Made by a program: the position numbers and the translations under genes. Below the pieces are notes generated by a model. The model saw only the letters and a program-made list of their open reading frames with translations. It did no database searches and had not been told where the DNA came from. Below, one piece after another: positions 17,339-26,299 of a DNA stretch of 64,000 nt (position 1 is its first letter; each line of letters begins with the position of its first letter). The DNA comes from Enteractinococcus helveticum (lineage in GTDB: Bacteria > Actinomycetota > Actinomycetes > Actinomycetales > Micrococcaceae): NCBI RefSeq assembly GCF_001657475.1, contig NZ_LXEY01000022.1:310001-374000 (forward strand). Reading direction: 5' to 3'.

Positions 17339-18576
17339 GTTCGCATCCAAGAATCTCTGTGCCATCATTTGACTCCGTTTGGTCAAATATTCGTCAACAT
17401 TCCACCAAGGTCACCAAGGATACCTCCTGGATGACCACCTGGAATGCTAAATCCATCGGCTTGATGATTCCGGTGTTCATTGGTCTGGGCCTCTTTGTTC
17501 TGGCGCTATTATTCTTTTTCACCGGCCTTGAGCTCCTCGGTATGCTCGCCCTGGTACTTGCCGTGATTATCGCTGCACCCACCGTCGTCTACGTGATGCG
17601 CCAGATGAACCAAGCCTCTGGCCAGTACTCCCAAACCGTTGTCGCACCAATGCTTGAAGCGCTCGTCGAAGAACTCAGCGCCCGCACCGTCACCGGTAGT
17701 GAATCGAATTTGAAAGCATCCTATGATCCTGACGGTGGTATCTCCAGATCTGTGCTGTCTTCATCCGGTTTCATTCGGGACGCTAACGCAACTCAGGAAG
17801 ACTACATTCGTGGCACCTTCGGTGACACCGACTTTATGATCTCCGATGTTAAATGGCAGACCTCCAAGATCGAACTGAGTCAGGAAGCCAAACAACGCCA
17901 GGCCCGTCGCCAAGAGCGCGAGCGCAAACGTCACGAACGCGAACGCGACCGCAGACTGCGTGATAAACACGGTGATAGCTGGCGTATTCACAAACGCATT
18001 GAAGACCACCGTCGCAACTCCAGCGGCTCGCTCACGGATTTGTTGCCAGGCTCCTTGGTAGAACAAGTCAAAGAAAAATACTCTCGGTTTGAAGAATCCA
18101 CCAATTGCATGGGGCCTTCCATGGTGTTTTTCGTCGCTGATTTTCACAAAGATTTCAACTCTCGCACGTATCTGTTACCCCGCAAACGTGAAGACCAGGC
18201 GATCCGGTCCTTCACCGAAGAAAGCGCTGCAAAAACGGGACTTGAACCGATGGTGTTAGAAGACCCTGAAATCACTAAACGATTTGAAGGCTGGACCACC
18301 GATCAAGCTGAAGCTCGTTACTTAATCACCCCGCAACTCATGCTGGCTATTAGTGACGCTGCTGAACGCATGGAGTCCGATCGGATTGCCGTATCGTTCC
18401 ATGGCACTCGTATGTACTTTGCGGTGGTCATGGATACCGACCGTTTCAGCCTGGGATTCCAGAAAAACGAGGACGATGGCTACCAGATGGCCAAAGAGAT
18501 TTACGAGGATTTGGTCGCTTTCATTTCGCTGATTGAACATTTCAATCTCAACACCAGGATCTGGACCAAGGTCTAA
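17335..18576 (+). CDS. DUF3137 membrane protein
   Basis: 413 residues: two membrane helices (about 43-64 and 66-90), then a long cytosolic domain. The segment near 185-225 is densely charged (repeats of R-x-E-R and K-R-H-E-R) and probably forms a helical stalk, which splits the DUF3137 domain. The C-terminal part has a D-T-D-R-F-S-L block. The function is unknown. DUF3137 genes commonly follow lemA, and here the start overlaps the lemA stop (ATGA), so the products probably act together. Confidence 0.75.
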   Translation: MSSHPRISVPSFDSVWSNIRQHSTKVTKDTSWMTTWNAKSIGLMIPVFIGLGLFVLALLFFFTGLELLGMLALVLAVIIAAPTVVYVMRQMNQASGQYSQTVVAPMLEALVEELSARTVTGSESNLKASYDPDGGISRSVLSSSGFIRDANATQEDYIRGTFGDTDFMISDVKWQTSKIELSQEAKQRQARRQERERKRHERERDRRLRDKHGDSWRIHKRIEDHRRNSSGSLTDLLPGSLVEQVKEKYSRFEESTNCMGPSMVFFVADFHKDFNSRTYLLPRKREDQAIRSFTEESAAKTGLEPMVLEDPEITKRFEGWTTDQAEARYLITPQLMLAISDAAERMESDRIAVSFHGTRMYFAVVMDTDRFSLGFQKNEDDGYQMAKEIYEDLVAFISLIEHFNLNTRIWTKV

Positions 18577-18631
18577 TCCGGGTCTGACCGGGTACGCTGT
18601 TAACACCACCAGCGAGCCCGGAAGGACGCAG

Positions 18632-19531
18632 ATGCAAGCCAACCAAGCCCTGCAACGAGTCGGTCCCTTTTATAAAGCGTTACGTGAGTTTGCCTATGAC
18701 GACGGCATCTTAGTAGATCTCAACGCATTAGATTGCCGCCGCACCCCGGGCTTTGAGGATTCCAACGGCGAAAACTTTGGCAAAGTGGCGGGACAACAAC
18801 TGCTAGCCACCAATACGGAACGGTTATCAGAACTGCAAACCAAACTGTTCGCTAATGCCCAAGCCGCCGATCTTCACAGATCCGTGCTGCTCGTTATTCA
18901 GGGGATGGACACCTCTGGAAAGGGCGGTATTACCAAACACGTGGTCGGGTCGATGGACCCCCAGGGCATCCACCAGGTTGGTTTCAAAAAACCCACTCCA
19001 GAAGAGCTACAACACGACTTCCTATGGCGCATCCGCCGCCATACCCCACGGCACGGTGACATTGCGGTGTTTGACCGTTCCCACTATGAAGACGTCCTCG
19101 TGCACCGGGTTGAAGAACTGACCCCACCTGCTCGCCTGCAGCGCCGCTACGGTTCGATACGGCAGTTCGAACAAGAACTCGCCCACAACGGCACGCTCAT
19201 TATCAAAGTCATGCTGCACATTAGCCTGGATGAACAATATCAACGGCTCTCCACCCGACTTGATGACCCGAATAAGCACTGGAAGTTCACCCCGGCAGAT
19301 ATCGATGCCCGGTTGAAATGGGATGATTACATGGAGGCTCATCGCATCGCAATCGAGGTCACCGATAAAGAACACGCCCCGTGGTTTGTTATCCCAGCTG
19401 ACCGGAAATGGTACGCCAAGCTGGCTGTTCAACAGTTATTGATCGAAGCCCTCGAATCCCTGGACCTCTCGTGGCCGCCGGGCAATTTTGACCTTGCAGC
19501 GCAGCGTCGCAGACTCGAAGCGAGCCGATAG
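18632..19531 (+). CDS. ppk2: Polyphosphate kinase 2 family nucleotide phosphotransferase
   Basis: 299 residues. Walker A is GMDTSGKGG (91-99), the lid/hinge carries FKKPTPEEL, and Walker B is IAVFDRSHYEDV (144-155), all diagnostic of PPK2. PPK2 enzymes transfer phosphate between polyphosphate and nucleotides, and this length fits a single-domain (class I or III) enzyme making NTP or NDP from polyphosphate. GGAAGGA precedes the ATG at 18632 by 6 nt, so the in-frame extension to 18533 inside the previous gene is rejected. It follows the DUF3137 gene by 55 bp. Confidence 0.88.
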   Translation: MQANQALQRVGPFYKALREFAYDDGILVDLNALDCRRTPGFEDSNGENFGKVAGQQLLATNTERLSELQTKLFANAQAADLHRSVLLVIQGMDTSGKGGITKHVVGSMDPQGIHQVGFKKPTPEELQHDFLWRIRRHTPRHGDIAVFDRSHYEDVLVHRVEELTPPARLQRRYGSIRQFEQELAHNGTLIIKVMLHISLDEQYQRLSTRLDDPNKHWKFTPADIDARLKWDDYMEAHRIAIEVTDKEHAPWFVIPADRKWYAKLAVQQLLIEALESLDLSWPPGNFDLAAQRRRLEASR

Positions 19532-19669
19532 ACAACCCAGGGGTCGATGGGAGAAATTGGGACGGCGGCTTTGCAGACAAACTCATCGCCACCGCAGACT
19601 TATGATGCACCCTCCTGCGCAGCGTTCTTCGCGTTGAGAACGGATGCACTTCAAAATCGTCTGCTTGAC

Positions 19670-19675
19670 TATGAT
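19670..19675 (+). promoter_or_regulatory. Putative -10 of a leaderless zapE transcript
   Basis: TATGAT ends 8 nt before the zapE ATG, which has no Shine-Dalgarno sequence. No good -35 is visible 16-18 nt upstream. Confidence 0.35.
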
Positions 19676-19683
19676 GAGCGCTC

Positions 19684-20760
19684 ATGGAGACAACCGAAGT
19701 CGTACTGCAATCCTCCGAAGCGGTAATCGCACATATCGAAAACCACGCCACACCAGGTGGGGTAATCCTGGATCCTGAACAGCGCCGGCTTGTCGAAGAG
19801 ATCACTGCGTTTCTGCACAACGCCGCCACCGCAGGGCACACCGCCAAGCTGGGACAAAGCGGCTATTTCGTCTACGGTCCACCAGGGCGCGGGAAAACCT
19901 GGTTGATGACGCAGCTATTCGAAACCGCACCGTATCCAGCCGAGACGAAACGTCAGGTGCATTTCCACGACTTTTTTCGCGGACTTCAGCGACAGCTCGG
20001 GGCCAAAACGAGTACACGGGAGGCCATCGAGGCGACGTTACAAGACCTGCTCACCGGCACCGAGCTCTTCTTCTTCGATGAGTTACACGTCCACGATCCC
20101 GGTAGTGCTGTCTTGCTGAACCGGCTGTTAGCCGCCATTGCAGAACACGGTATTCCCACCCTGATCACCTCGAATTATGAGCCGGAAGGATTATTACAAG
20201 AGCCAGCGTTTCATCACGTGATTGAGCCAGGCATCAAAATACTTCGTGAACATTTTTCGGTGCTCACGCTAGATGGCGGAACCGACTATCGCCTGCAACA
20301 TGTATCCCATGATGCAGGGTTTGCCTCCGGCCGCTGGCTCGTCGTCGAGCCAGGACACACCCCGGCTCAGACGCTCCGCGCAGCGGGCTTGGTGCCGCCG
20401 GAACCAGAAGAGGCAACGACTGTGCTTGAGGGTCACCGAGTGCTGAGAGCCTTAGCAGCACGGGGCAGGCAGATTTGGTTCGATTTTGCTGACCTACTGC
20501 AGGCGCGCTCAGTGACAAGTGACTTTATGGAACTGGTCGAAGACTACGACCAGTGGGTGTTGACCGGTGTGCCCAAACTGTCCAATACCGACCCGGCCTC
20601 TCGTCAGCGTTTCGTGACACTCATCGACGTCTTGGTCGACCGGGACATCCCGCTGACCGTTTGTGCCACGGTCCCTCGTACGGAGCTGTCCCATACTGAA
20701 GAGCCACCACCAGACCTGTTTCGCACGATGAGTCGCCTGGCACTGCTCGGAGATCACTAG
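19684..20760 (+). CDS. zapE: ZapE/AFG1-family ATPase
   Basis: 358 residues of an AAA+-like P-loop ATPase: GYFVYGPPGRGKT with Walker A at 65-72, V-H-F-H-D-F-F-R-G at about 92-100, Walker B LFFFDELHVHDPGSA, and a sensor-like LITSNYEPEGL. The H-F-H-D-F and FDELHV features identify the ZapE/AFG1 family. In E. coli ZapE destabilises FtsZ filaments, and mitochondrial AFG1 acts in protein quality control; the actinobacterial role is not established. The C-terminal third is longer than in AFG1 of some bacteria and less conserved. Confidence 0.82.
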   Translation: METTEVVLQSSEAVIAHIENHATPGGVILDPEQRRLVEEITAFLHNAATAGHTAKLGQSGYFVYGPPGRGKTWLMTQLFETAPYPAETKRQVHFHDFFRGLQRQLGAKTSTREAIEATLQDLLTGTELFFFDELHVHDPGSAVLLNRLLAAIAEHGIPTLITSNYEPEGLLQEPAFHHVIEPGIKILREHFSVLTLDGGTDYRLQHVSHDAGFASGRWLVVEPGHTPAQTLRAAGLVPPEPEEATTVLEGHRVLRALAARGRQIWFDFADLLQARSVTSDFMELVEDYDQWVLTGVPKLSNTDPASRQRFVTLIDVLVDRDIPLTVCATVPRTELSHTEEPPPDLFRTMSRLALLGDH

Positions 20761-20967
20761 CCGACTCATCCCAGCGGCGCCGATGGGCACCAGTGCGTCG
20801 TCGAGGCAATTGCTCCACAATAGCTAGCTCACCGAAGCCTGCTGAATACTGAATTCACGCCGGTTCAGGGAGAGTTCACCGAGTGTTTCCTGAGCCTCGG
20901 AATTCATCTGTGTACAGAGCCAAGAGTCAGTCGTAGGGTGGAAGTGGATATCCTGTAGGAGGGCTTC

Positions 20968-21738
20968 ATGTCGGATGTAACCAAAAGTGCACAACAGCTA
21001 GCGGACCTTCACGAATCTGGTCGCATGATCGTTTTACCAACCGTCTGGGATACCTGGAGTGCCGGGGTCGCAGCGGATGCAGGATTTCAAGGGCTCACTG
21101 TGGGGAGCCACCCCGTTGCTGACTCTATCGGTAGCGAAGACGGCGAGTACATGAAAATCACCGCATACCTCAAGGTCGTCAAACGCATTGTCAGAGCCGT
21201 GGATGTTCCCGTTAGCGTCGATGTGGAGTCAGGCTATGGGCTGCAGCCGGGGGAGTTAATCCACAGACTGCTCAGCGTTGGCGCAGCCGGTGCCAATATC
21301 GAAGACGTCGTACACACCGAAGGTGGCCGGGTGCGCTCCCGCAATGAACACGCCGACTACATTGCCCGGGCCCGAGAGGCCGCAGATGCCGCAGGTGTCC
21401 CATTTGTCATCAACGGACGGACAGATGCGGTCAAGCTTGGCATGGAATTTTACCGCGACCCACTCCACGAAGCTGTCGAGCGGCTTCGTGTCATGGAACA
21501 GGCGGGTGCTCGAGCTGTCTACCCGGTTGGGTTGACCTCAAAAGATCAAGTCAAAGCGGTCGTTGAGGCTGTTTCCGTGCCGGTTAATGTCACTGCACAT
21601 CCCGTCGATGGTCACGGGGCCGGCGATTTCTCTGCTCTGGAGAGATTGGGTGTGCGCCGCGTGACTTTCGGCCCACTGTGGCAGAAATGGCTCGCGGAAG
21701 TCTCCACAAAACAGCTTAAACACTGGGTTGCTCCCTAG
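20968..21738 (+). CDS. Isocitrate lyase/PEP mutase family protein
   Basis: 256 residues in an (alpha/beta)8 barrel of the ICL/PEPM family. DTWSAGVAADAGFQGLTVGS is the usual W-D-x-x-S-A..-G-F opening, VDVESGYG holds the metal-binding Asp, and I-E-D then the substrate loop (HTEGGRVRSR) follow. It lacks the KKCGH of true isocitrate lyases, so it more likely cleaves or mutates a 2-hydroxy or phosphono acid; the reaction is not decided. GTAGGAGGG precedes the ATG. A hairpin lies after its stop. Confidence 0.78.
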   Translation: MSDVTKSAQQLADLHESGRMIVLPTVWDTWSAGVAADAGFQGLTVGSHPVADSIGSEDGEYMKITAYLKVVKRIVRAVDVPVSVDVESGYGLQPGELIHRLLSVGAAGANIEDVVHTEGGRVRSRNEHADYIARAREAADAAGVPFVINGRTDAVKLGMEFYRDPLHEAVERLRVMEQAGARAVYPVGLTSKDQVKAVVEAVSVPVNVTAHPVDGHGAGDFSALERLGVRRVTFGPLWQKWLAEVSTKQLKHWVAP

Positions 21739-21764
21739 CGCAACGCCTGTTGATATGATGCATG

Positions 21765-21780
21765 GAGCTGACATCAGCTC
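21765..21780. repeat. Inverted repeat between the ICL-like gene and phnA
   Basis: GAGCTGA, CA, TCAGCTC: a perfect 7-bp inverted repeat with a 2-nt centre. Flanking ATATGA/TCATAT words add an alternative pairing. It may be an operator for phnA, a processing hairpin or a weak terminator; it lacks a T-run. Confidence 0.4.
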
Positions 21781-21819
21781 ATATCGCTCGATTTATTCAA
21801 CAGGTGGAGTTTCCAAGTT

Positions 21820-22179
21820 ATGTCTGATCAGTTGCCCGCATGCCCAGAGTGCTCCGAAGAATACACCTACGAATCCGGTGCACTATTCGTGTGCCCGATG
21901 TGCGGCCACGAGTGGTCCCCAGCCATCGCCGATGAAGCCGATACAGCACTGTCGGGTGCAGTCATCCGTGATGCCGTCGGCAACGTGCTGACCGACGGCG
22001 ACACCGTCACCGTCGTGAAAGACCTCAAAGTCAAAGGCGCCGGCGGGACCATCAAAGTGGGTACGAAAGTTACCGACATCCGACTTCTTGAAGACGGCGT
22101 TGATGGCCACGATATCGACGCTCGAGTCCCGGGCTTTGGCAACATGCAGCTAAAATCCAGCGTGGTCAAAAAGGCCTAA
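21820..22179 (+). CDS. phnA: PhnA/YjdM zinc-ribbon protein
   Basis: 119 residues: an N-terminal zinc ribbon (Cys8, Cys11, Cys25, Cys28) and the PhnA C-terminal SH3-like domain (VIRDAVGNVLTDGD, then VTVVKDLKVKG). Despite the name it is not phosphonoacetate hydrolase; the family was linked to alkylphosphonate use by location in E. coli, and its biochemical role remains unclear. Its length is normal for the family. It follows a PEP-mutase-superfamily gene, an interesting but unproven phosphonate link. Confidence 0.88.
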   Translation: MSDQLPACPECSEEYTYESGALFVCPMCGHEWSPAIADEADTALSGAVIRDAVGNVLTDGDTVTVVKDLKVKGAGGTIKVGTKVTDIRLLEDGVDGHDIDARVPGFGNMQLKSSVVKKA

Positions 22180-22214
22180 GACTCCCGAAATGTAACAAGA
22201 GAAAGTGAGTCGTT

Positions 22215-22955
22215 ATGACCCGACCTCGCATTATCTGCCACATGCACACGCTACTCAACGGCAAAGTCGATGGCATTGCCAACATCACAGACGTGGGGTG
22301 GCGCGCCCAGAAAGCGTATTTTGACCTTATGCTGGGCGTCAATCGTTTCTATGACCAACACCGCGGCTGGATCAGCGGCAGCGGTACGAGCGAAGCGATC
22401 ATGGGTGGGCCCCGCGAGGTTGAGTTGTCGGAACCCACCGAGCCGGTTCCGGCAGGTGATTACCTTGCGGATCCAGAAGCAGCGATGTTTTACTTTGCGG
22501 TCGATCGGACCGGCAAGCTCGCCTGAGATCGCAATAGCTTTGAGTATTTCGATGTTAACGCGCACATTGTGGAGCTCATCCCGGCCAGCGTCAGTGATGC
22601 CTTCAAGGCGTATTTGCGTAGCATAGGCATCTCATATCTCATCGCAGGTGAAGAACAGCTCGATATGTCTGTGGCGGTAGAAAAGATTGGCCGCATTTTC
22701 GATATGGATCAGTTGATACTCGGCGGTGGGCCGACCCTGAACTGGTCCATGATCCGTGAAGGACTGTGCGACGAACTCAGCCTGGTGTTGATGCCGACCG
22801 CCGATGCGCAAAACCACACAAACTCACTGTTTGAATCGCATGAGCAGTTCTCGACACCAGCACCATATGAGTTCAAATTCCTTGACGCTCAACCGCTCGA
22901 AGACGGTAGCGTTTGGATACGCTACGATGTCGTCGGCGAGATCCAGGCAGACTAG
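22215..22955 (+). pseudogene. RibD/DHFR-family reductase gene interrupted by an in-frame TGA
   Basis: From the ATG at 22215 (GAGAAAG upstream) the frame encodes RPRIICHMHTLLNGKVDG and continues to K-L-A, then TGA at 22524-22526. The same frame then runs to the TAG at 22953 with D-R-N-S-F-E-Y-F, AHIVELIPASVSD, ISYLIAGEEQLD, LGGGPTLNW and V-W-I-R-Y-D. Together they form one 246-codon protein of the 230-250-residue RibD-C family, in which the position of the TGA is normally Trp (G-x-L-x-W). A TGG-to-TGA change explains it. Apart from the stop codon, nothing is missing. Confidence 0.8.
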
Positions 22956-24052
22956 AACGTCACGATAGGTTTGATGGTCTTACCCGAAGCCGAATCCTCA
23001 AATGCCTGGTTGATGTCAGCCAGGGGATAGGTCTGGGTGAGTTTTTCGATTGGGAATTTGCCCTGGCGCCACAGGCGGACCAATTTGGGGATGAATTCTT
23101 GTGGAACGGCGTCGCCTTCAATAATGGTCTGGAAAGACCACCCCTTGAGTAACGATGCCCCGACTTCGAAGCTGACTTCGTCACCGAGATTTGGTGCGCC
23201 AACTAATCCAACGCGACCGTTAATGCCGACTGCATCGGCGGCCTGGCGCGTCACTGCGGTGATACCGGTCGTGTCCAGCGCTACGTTGACTCCGTCGTCG
23301 CCCACGATCTCGTGTAGCCGCTTGCCAAGGTCTTCGGAACCCGAATTGATGGTGTCGGTTGCGCCGTAATCTTTAGCGGCTTCGAGCCGGGAATCGACCA
23401 GGTCAATGGCGATGATGGTGGTTGCCCCAACGGCTGCGGCAGCCATAATGGCCGATGAGCCAACCGCACCGGTACCAAAGATGGCAACCGTTTCTCCAGC
23501 GCCGACTTTCAGAGCGTTGATGATCGAGCCTGCACCGGTCATCAGGCCACAGCCCAAGGGGCCAAGTAGATCCAGTGGTGCGTCGTCGTCGACTTTTACG
23601 ACCGAACGCACGGAGACGTTGGCGTGAGAGGCAAATGATGATTGACCAAAGAAGTGCGATGACACCTGAGTGCCGTTATCAGACAGTGCGGTCGTGCCGT
23701 CGATGCGGACGCCGCTGAAGTTATGGTCATAAAAGTTTTTGCAGTATGCGGGGCGGCCGTGCAGACACTGGGTGCATTCACCACACGAGTTGAATCCCAG
23801 CACGACGCGGTCTCCGGGTTTGATGGTGGTCACCGCCTCACCGATGGCTTCAACAATGCCGGCGCCTTCGTGCCCGAGCACAGCGGGTAGTGGGGTGGGG
23901 TAGACCTGATCACGAACGATCGCATCGGTGTGGCAGACCCCCGTTGCGGTGAGTTTGACTTGAACTTCGTCGGGACGAGGATCGTCGAGTTGCAGGGTTT
24001 TGATTTCAAATGGTGCGCCTTTGCCCGGCGTCACGGCTGCGGTAATTTCCAC
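22952..24052 (-). CDS. Zinc-dependent aryl/benzyl-type alcohol dehydrogenase
   Basis: 366 residues of the medium-chain dehydrogenase family. Catalytic zinc ligands are Cys40 and His61-Glu62 (GHEGAG); structural zinc ligands are Cys90, Cys93, Cys96 and Cys104 (SCGECTQCLHGRPAYC); the NAD fold carries FGTGAVGSS. The length and the LLGPLGCGLMTGAGSI block resemble aryl-alcohol dehydrogenases rather than classic ethanol enzymes. NAD-linked alcohol oxidation is expected; the substrate is unknown. It converges with the broken reductase gene on one CTAG. Confidence 0.85.
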   Translation of the reverse strand: MEITAAVTPGKGAPFEIKTLQLDDPRPDEVQVKLTATGVCHTDAIVRDQVYPTPLPAVLGHEGAGIVEAIGEAVTTIKPGDRVVLGFNSCGECTQCLHGRPAYCKNFYDHNFSGVRIDGTTALSDNGTQVSSHFFGQSSFASHANVSVRSVVKVDDDAPLDLLGPLGCGLMTGAGSIINALKVGAGETVAIFGTGAVGSSAIMAAAAVGATTIIAIDLVDSRLEAAKDYGATDTINSGSEDLGKRLHEIVGDDGVNVALDTTGITAVTRQAADAVGINGRVGLVGAPNLGDEVSFEVGASLLKGWSFQTIIEGDAVPQEFIPKLVRLWRQGKFPIEKLTQTYPLADINQAFEDSASGKTIKPIVTF

Positions 24053-24165
24053 GGTGCCCTCCTAAGAATTGTGGCCTCGCTAAGACTCGCGAGACCACTT
24101 TTCACCGTACGCTTCGGTCGTAGCAGTGTCTAGGCGTACTCTACGAATCCCACCAGAGTGGTGCC

Positions 24166-24729
24166 TCACTTGTGCCAACCAGCTATGACCTCATTGATGG
24201 TTGCGGTGGAGGCCTGACGGTCTTCTTCGAGCCGTTGGAGCTGGGCGTCGTGATAATCCTGGCGAGCATCGGCCGTGGCATCGCGGATGACTGTGGTTCG
24301 AATGTTGTGCGCATAGGCATCACGCGCGGTTTGACTGACACAACCGTGGGTGGAGACTCCAGCGATCACAATCCGGTTGACCGACAGGTTCATAAGGCGC
24401 AAGTGCAGATCGGTACTAAAGAACGCGCTGTCGCGAGTTTTTTCAATCCGAGTGGTGTTATCAGTGTTGATACCCGGAATGACCTCGGTGCCTTCCTCAC
24501 CTGAAAACAGGAAACCCTCACCGGCTTCGAACATGTTGAGTGTCCAGGTTGAGGTATCACGACTATGCACCGTCGTCACCACGAAGACCGGAATATCCGC
24601 TTGATTGGCTGCTTCAGAAAGCCTATTGGCGGCTGTGGCGAGCGCGTCTTCTTGTTCTGCCAAGCCTTCTTCATCAAAGAACGCATTTTGTAGGTCGACC
24701 AGTAAGAGTGCATCACGGTGGTGGGGCAT
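24166..24729 (-). CDS. Isochorismatase-family cysteine hydrolase
   Basis: About 187 residues. The catalytic triad is visible: Asp12 in LLLVDLQNAFF, Lys in IEKTRDSAFF, and Cys in GVSTHGCVSQTARDA, as in nicotinamidase and isochorismatase relatives. It hydrolyses an amide or vinyl-ether substrate that the sequence does not reveal. The family begins at the ATG at 24729; a TTG seven codons upstream is possible. It is divergent from the flavin reductase gene. Confidence 0.82.
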   Translation of the reverse strand: MPHHRDALLLVDLQNAFFDEEGLAEQEDALATAANRLSEAANQADIPVFVVTTVHSRDTSTWTLNMFEAGEGFLFSGEEGTEVIPGINTDNTTRIEKTRDSAFFSTDLHLRLMNLSVNRIVIAGVSTHGCVSQTARDAYAHNIRTTVIRDATADARQDYHDAQLQRLEEDRQASTATINEVIAGWHK

Positions 24730-24784
24730 GAAAACATTGTATCGGCTCAACTTAAGACATGCCTTTCAGCTGACAGTTACAAAT

Positions 24785-24813
24785 TTGAAATAACCCTCTG
24801 TTTCAGGTGAAAT
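24785..24813 (+). promoter_or_regulatory. Putative promoter of the FMN reductase gene
   Basis: TTGAAA (24785-24790), 17-nt spacer, TGAAAT (24808-24813). The 5' leader of about 75 nt holds a 10-bp palindrome TCTTCGAAGA at 24845-24854, which could be an operator. Confidence 0.45.
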
Positions 24814-24895
24814 AGAAAGGGAGTGCCCGGCTCAGAAGACCACTTCTTCGAAGATAGTCGGGGAAGAACTTTCAACAATGAAGGAGCACCCGTCT

Positions 24896-25459
24896 ATGAA
24901 GATCGGTATCATCAACGGTTCAATCCGTGGAGAACGCAACACTGAACCCGTAGCAAAATTCGCTCACGAGATCGCTGCCCAGCGCAACGGCGAATTCGAA
25001 TACGAATACGTCGATCTGGCAGCATACAACGTCCCGCTGCTGACCAGCGACGTCCACCCAATGGTTGCGAACAAAAACCACGATGATCCTAACGTCCAGA
25101 AATGGTCGGACAAGATCGATTCGCTGGATGCCTACATCTTCGTTACCCCCGAATACAATCACGGCGTGCCAGGCGGCTTCAAGAACGCTGTCGACGTGCT
25201 TGGTTCAGAATGGGTCGGCAAACCGGTTGCGTTCATTGGTCACGGTTCCGTCGGTGGCGTCCGCGCTATCGAGCAGTGGCGCCAGATCGTTGCGAACTTC
25301 TCTATGCCAGTGGTGCGTGCTGAGCTGAACTTCAACCTGTTCATCGACTGGAAAGACGGCGAGTTTGCACCCGCACAGCGTCACCCAGCAGAGATGAACG
25401 CCATGCTGGATCAGCTTGAAGAACTGGTCGCCAAGAATAGTGCCAGTGTCACGGTGTAG
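24896..25459 (+). CDS. NADPH-dependent FMN reductase-like flavoprotein
   Basis: 187 residues, flavodoxin-like fold: GSIRGERNTEPVA contacts FMN phosphate, and TPEYNHGVPGGFKNAVD forms the flavin-side loop. It probably reduces FMN, quinones or azo compounds with NAD(P)H. The ATG at 24896 was chosen because AAGGAG (24881-24886) lies 9 nt upstream; the ATG at 24878 falls before that site. The gene is followed by a strong terminator. Confidence 0.85.
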   Translation: MKIGIINGSIRGERNTEPVAKFAHEIAAQRNGEFEYEYVDLAAYNVPLLTSDVHPMVANKNHDDPNVQKWSDKIDSLDAYIFVTPEYNHGVPGGFKNAVDVLGSEWVGKPVAFIGHGSVGGVRAIEQWRQIVANFSMPVVRAELNFNLFIDWKDGEFAPAQRHPAEMNAMLDQLEELVAKNSASVTV

Positions 25460-25471
25460 TTAGTGTTCTTC

Positions 25472-25514
25472 AAAACCGCGTGTATTGATCTCATAGATCA
25501 ATACACGCGGTTTT
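25472..25514. terminator. Strong bidirectional intrinsic terminator
   Basis: AAAACCGCGTGTATTGATC, loop TCATA, and its exact complement ending GCGGTTTTTT. A 19-bp stem with A- and T-runs on the two sides suits termination of the FMN reductase gene (+) and of the mgtC-like gene (-), which converge here. Confidence 0.9.
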
Positions 25515-25532
25515 TTGTACCCCAAGAATGCG

Positions 25533-26240
25533 CTAGTCGTGGTCTTGGTCTTCGGTTCTGACATCGATAACGCCTTCGACTTCACTAATCTTGCGAAGTA
25601 GTGATTCTGGTGGGCGTTGTTTACCATGGGTAAATTCAATGCGAGCCAGGACTGTGTGGCCACCTTCTCCGCGTTCACGACGTGTTTCCGACAGCGACAT
25701 GTCGTAGCCTGCATCGGAGGCGACCTGCAGGATATCGCGCAGTATTCCGTGGCCATCCTGATAACGGACTTGATACAGCTCGGTGCGTTGTTGGGTTGGG
25801 AGCCGCCGAATCAGTGCGGTCAGAGCGGTGACAGCAAACACATATAACGCAACCGTTAGCGCGGCGATCAACGGCATCCCCGCACCACAGGCCATGCCCA
25901 CTGCCGCCGTGACCCACACGGATGCTGCCGTGGTCAGCCCCGAGACAATATTTCGTCGAACGAAGATTACCCCGGCACCCAGAAAACCGATACCGGTCAC
26001 GATCTGGGCGGCGATGCGTGAAGGATCCAGAACAACCTCATCACCCAGTACGTGTGCGAAACCGTAAGCTGAGACCAACGTAAAGAGCGCCGAACCCATG
26101 CCGACAAGAATGTGGGTTCGTGCCCCGGCAGATTTCTGTCGTAATTCTCGTTCAAGACCAATGATCCCCGACAGGACAAAAGAGCACACCAATAAGATCG
26201 CTTCGGTAACAAGCGTCTCTGGGAACCACTCAATTTCCAT
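25533..26240 (-). CDS. MgtC/SapB-family membrane protein
   Basis: 235 residues: four to five helices in the N-terminal two thirds, with SGIIGLERELRQKSAGARTHILVG split into two conserved blocks, and GIGFLGAGVIF, both diagnostic of MgtC/SapB. A C-terminal ACT-like soluble domain (about 160-230) follows. MgtC proteins modulate F-type ATPase or survival at low Mg2+ in pathogens; the role in this organism is unknown. It ends at the shared terminator and begins 59 bp from the end of the LLM oxidoreductase gene. Confidence 0.82.
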   Translation of the reverse strand: MEIEWFPETLVTEAILLVCSFVLSGIIGLERELRQKSAGARTHILVGMGSALFTLVSAYGFAHVLGDEVVLDPSRIAAQIVTGIGFLGAGVIFVRRNIVSGLTTAASVWVTAAVGMACGAGMPLIAALTVALYVFAVTALTALIRRLPTQQRTELYQVRYQDGHGILRDILQVASDAGYDMSLSETRRERGEGGHTVLARIEFTHGKQRPPESLLRKISEVEGVIDVRTEDQDHD

Positions 26241-26299
26241 AGCACCCAGGATACGCTGCCTGGTGTGTGGTGTCCCAGGTGGCAGTGGAGATGGGCGCC

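Noticed and set aside
22524..22526. In-frame TGA as a selenocysteine codon
   Set aside because: Family alignment expects Trp, not Cys, and I see no hairpin suitable as a SECIS element just after it.
24107..24155. GTACGC/GCGTAC inverted words between the alcohol dehydrogenase and isochorismatase genes
   Set aside because: Only 6 bp with a 20-nt gap; chance is likely.
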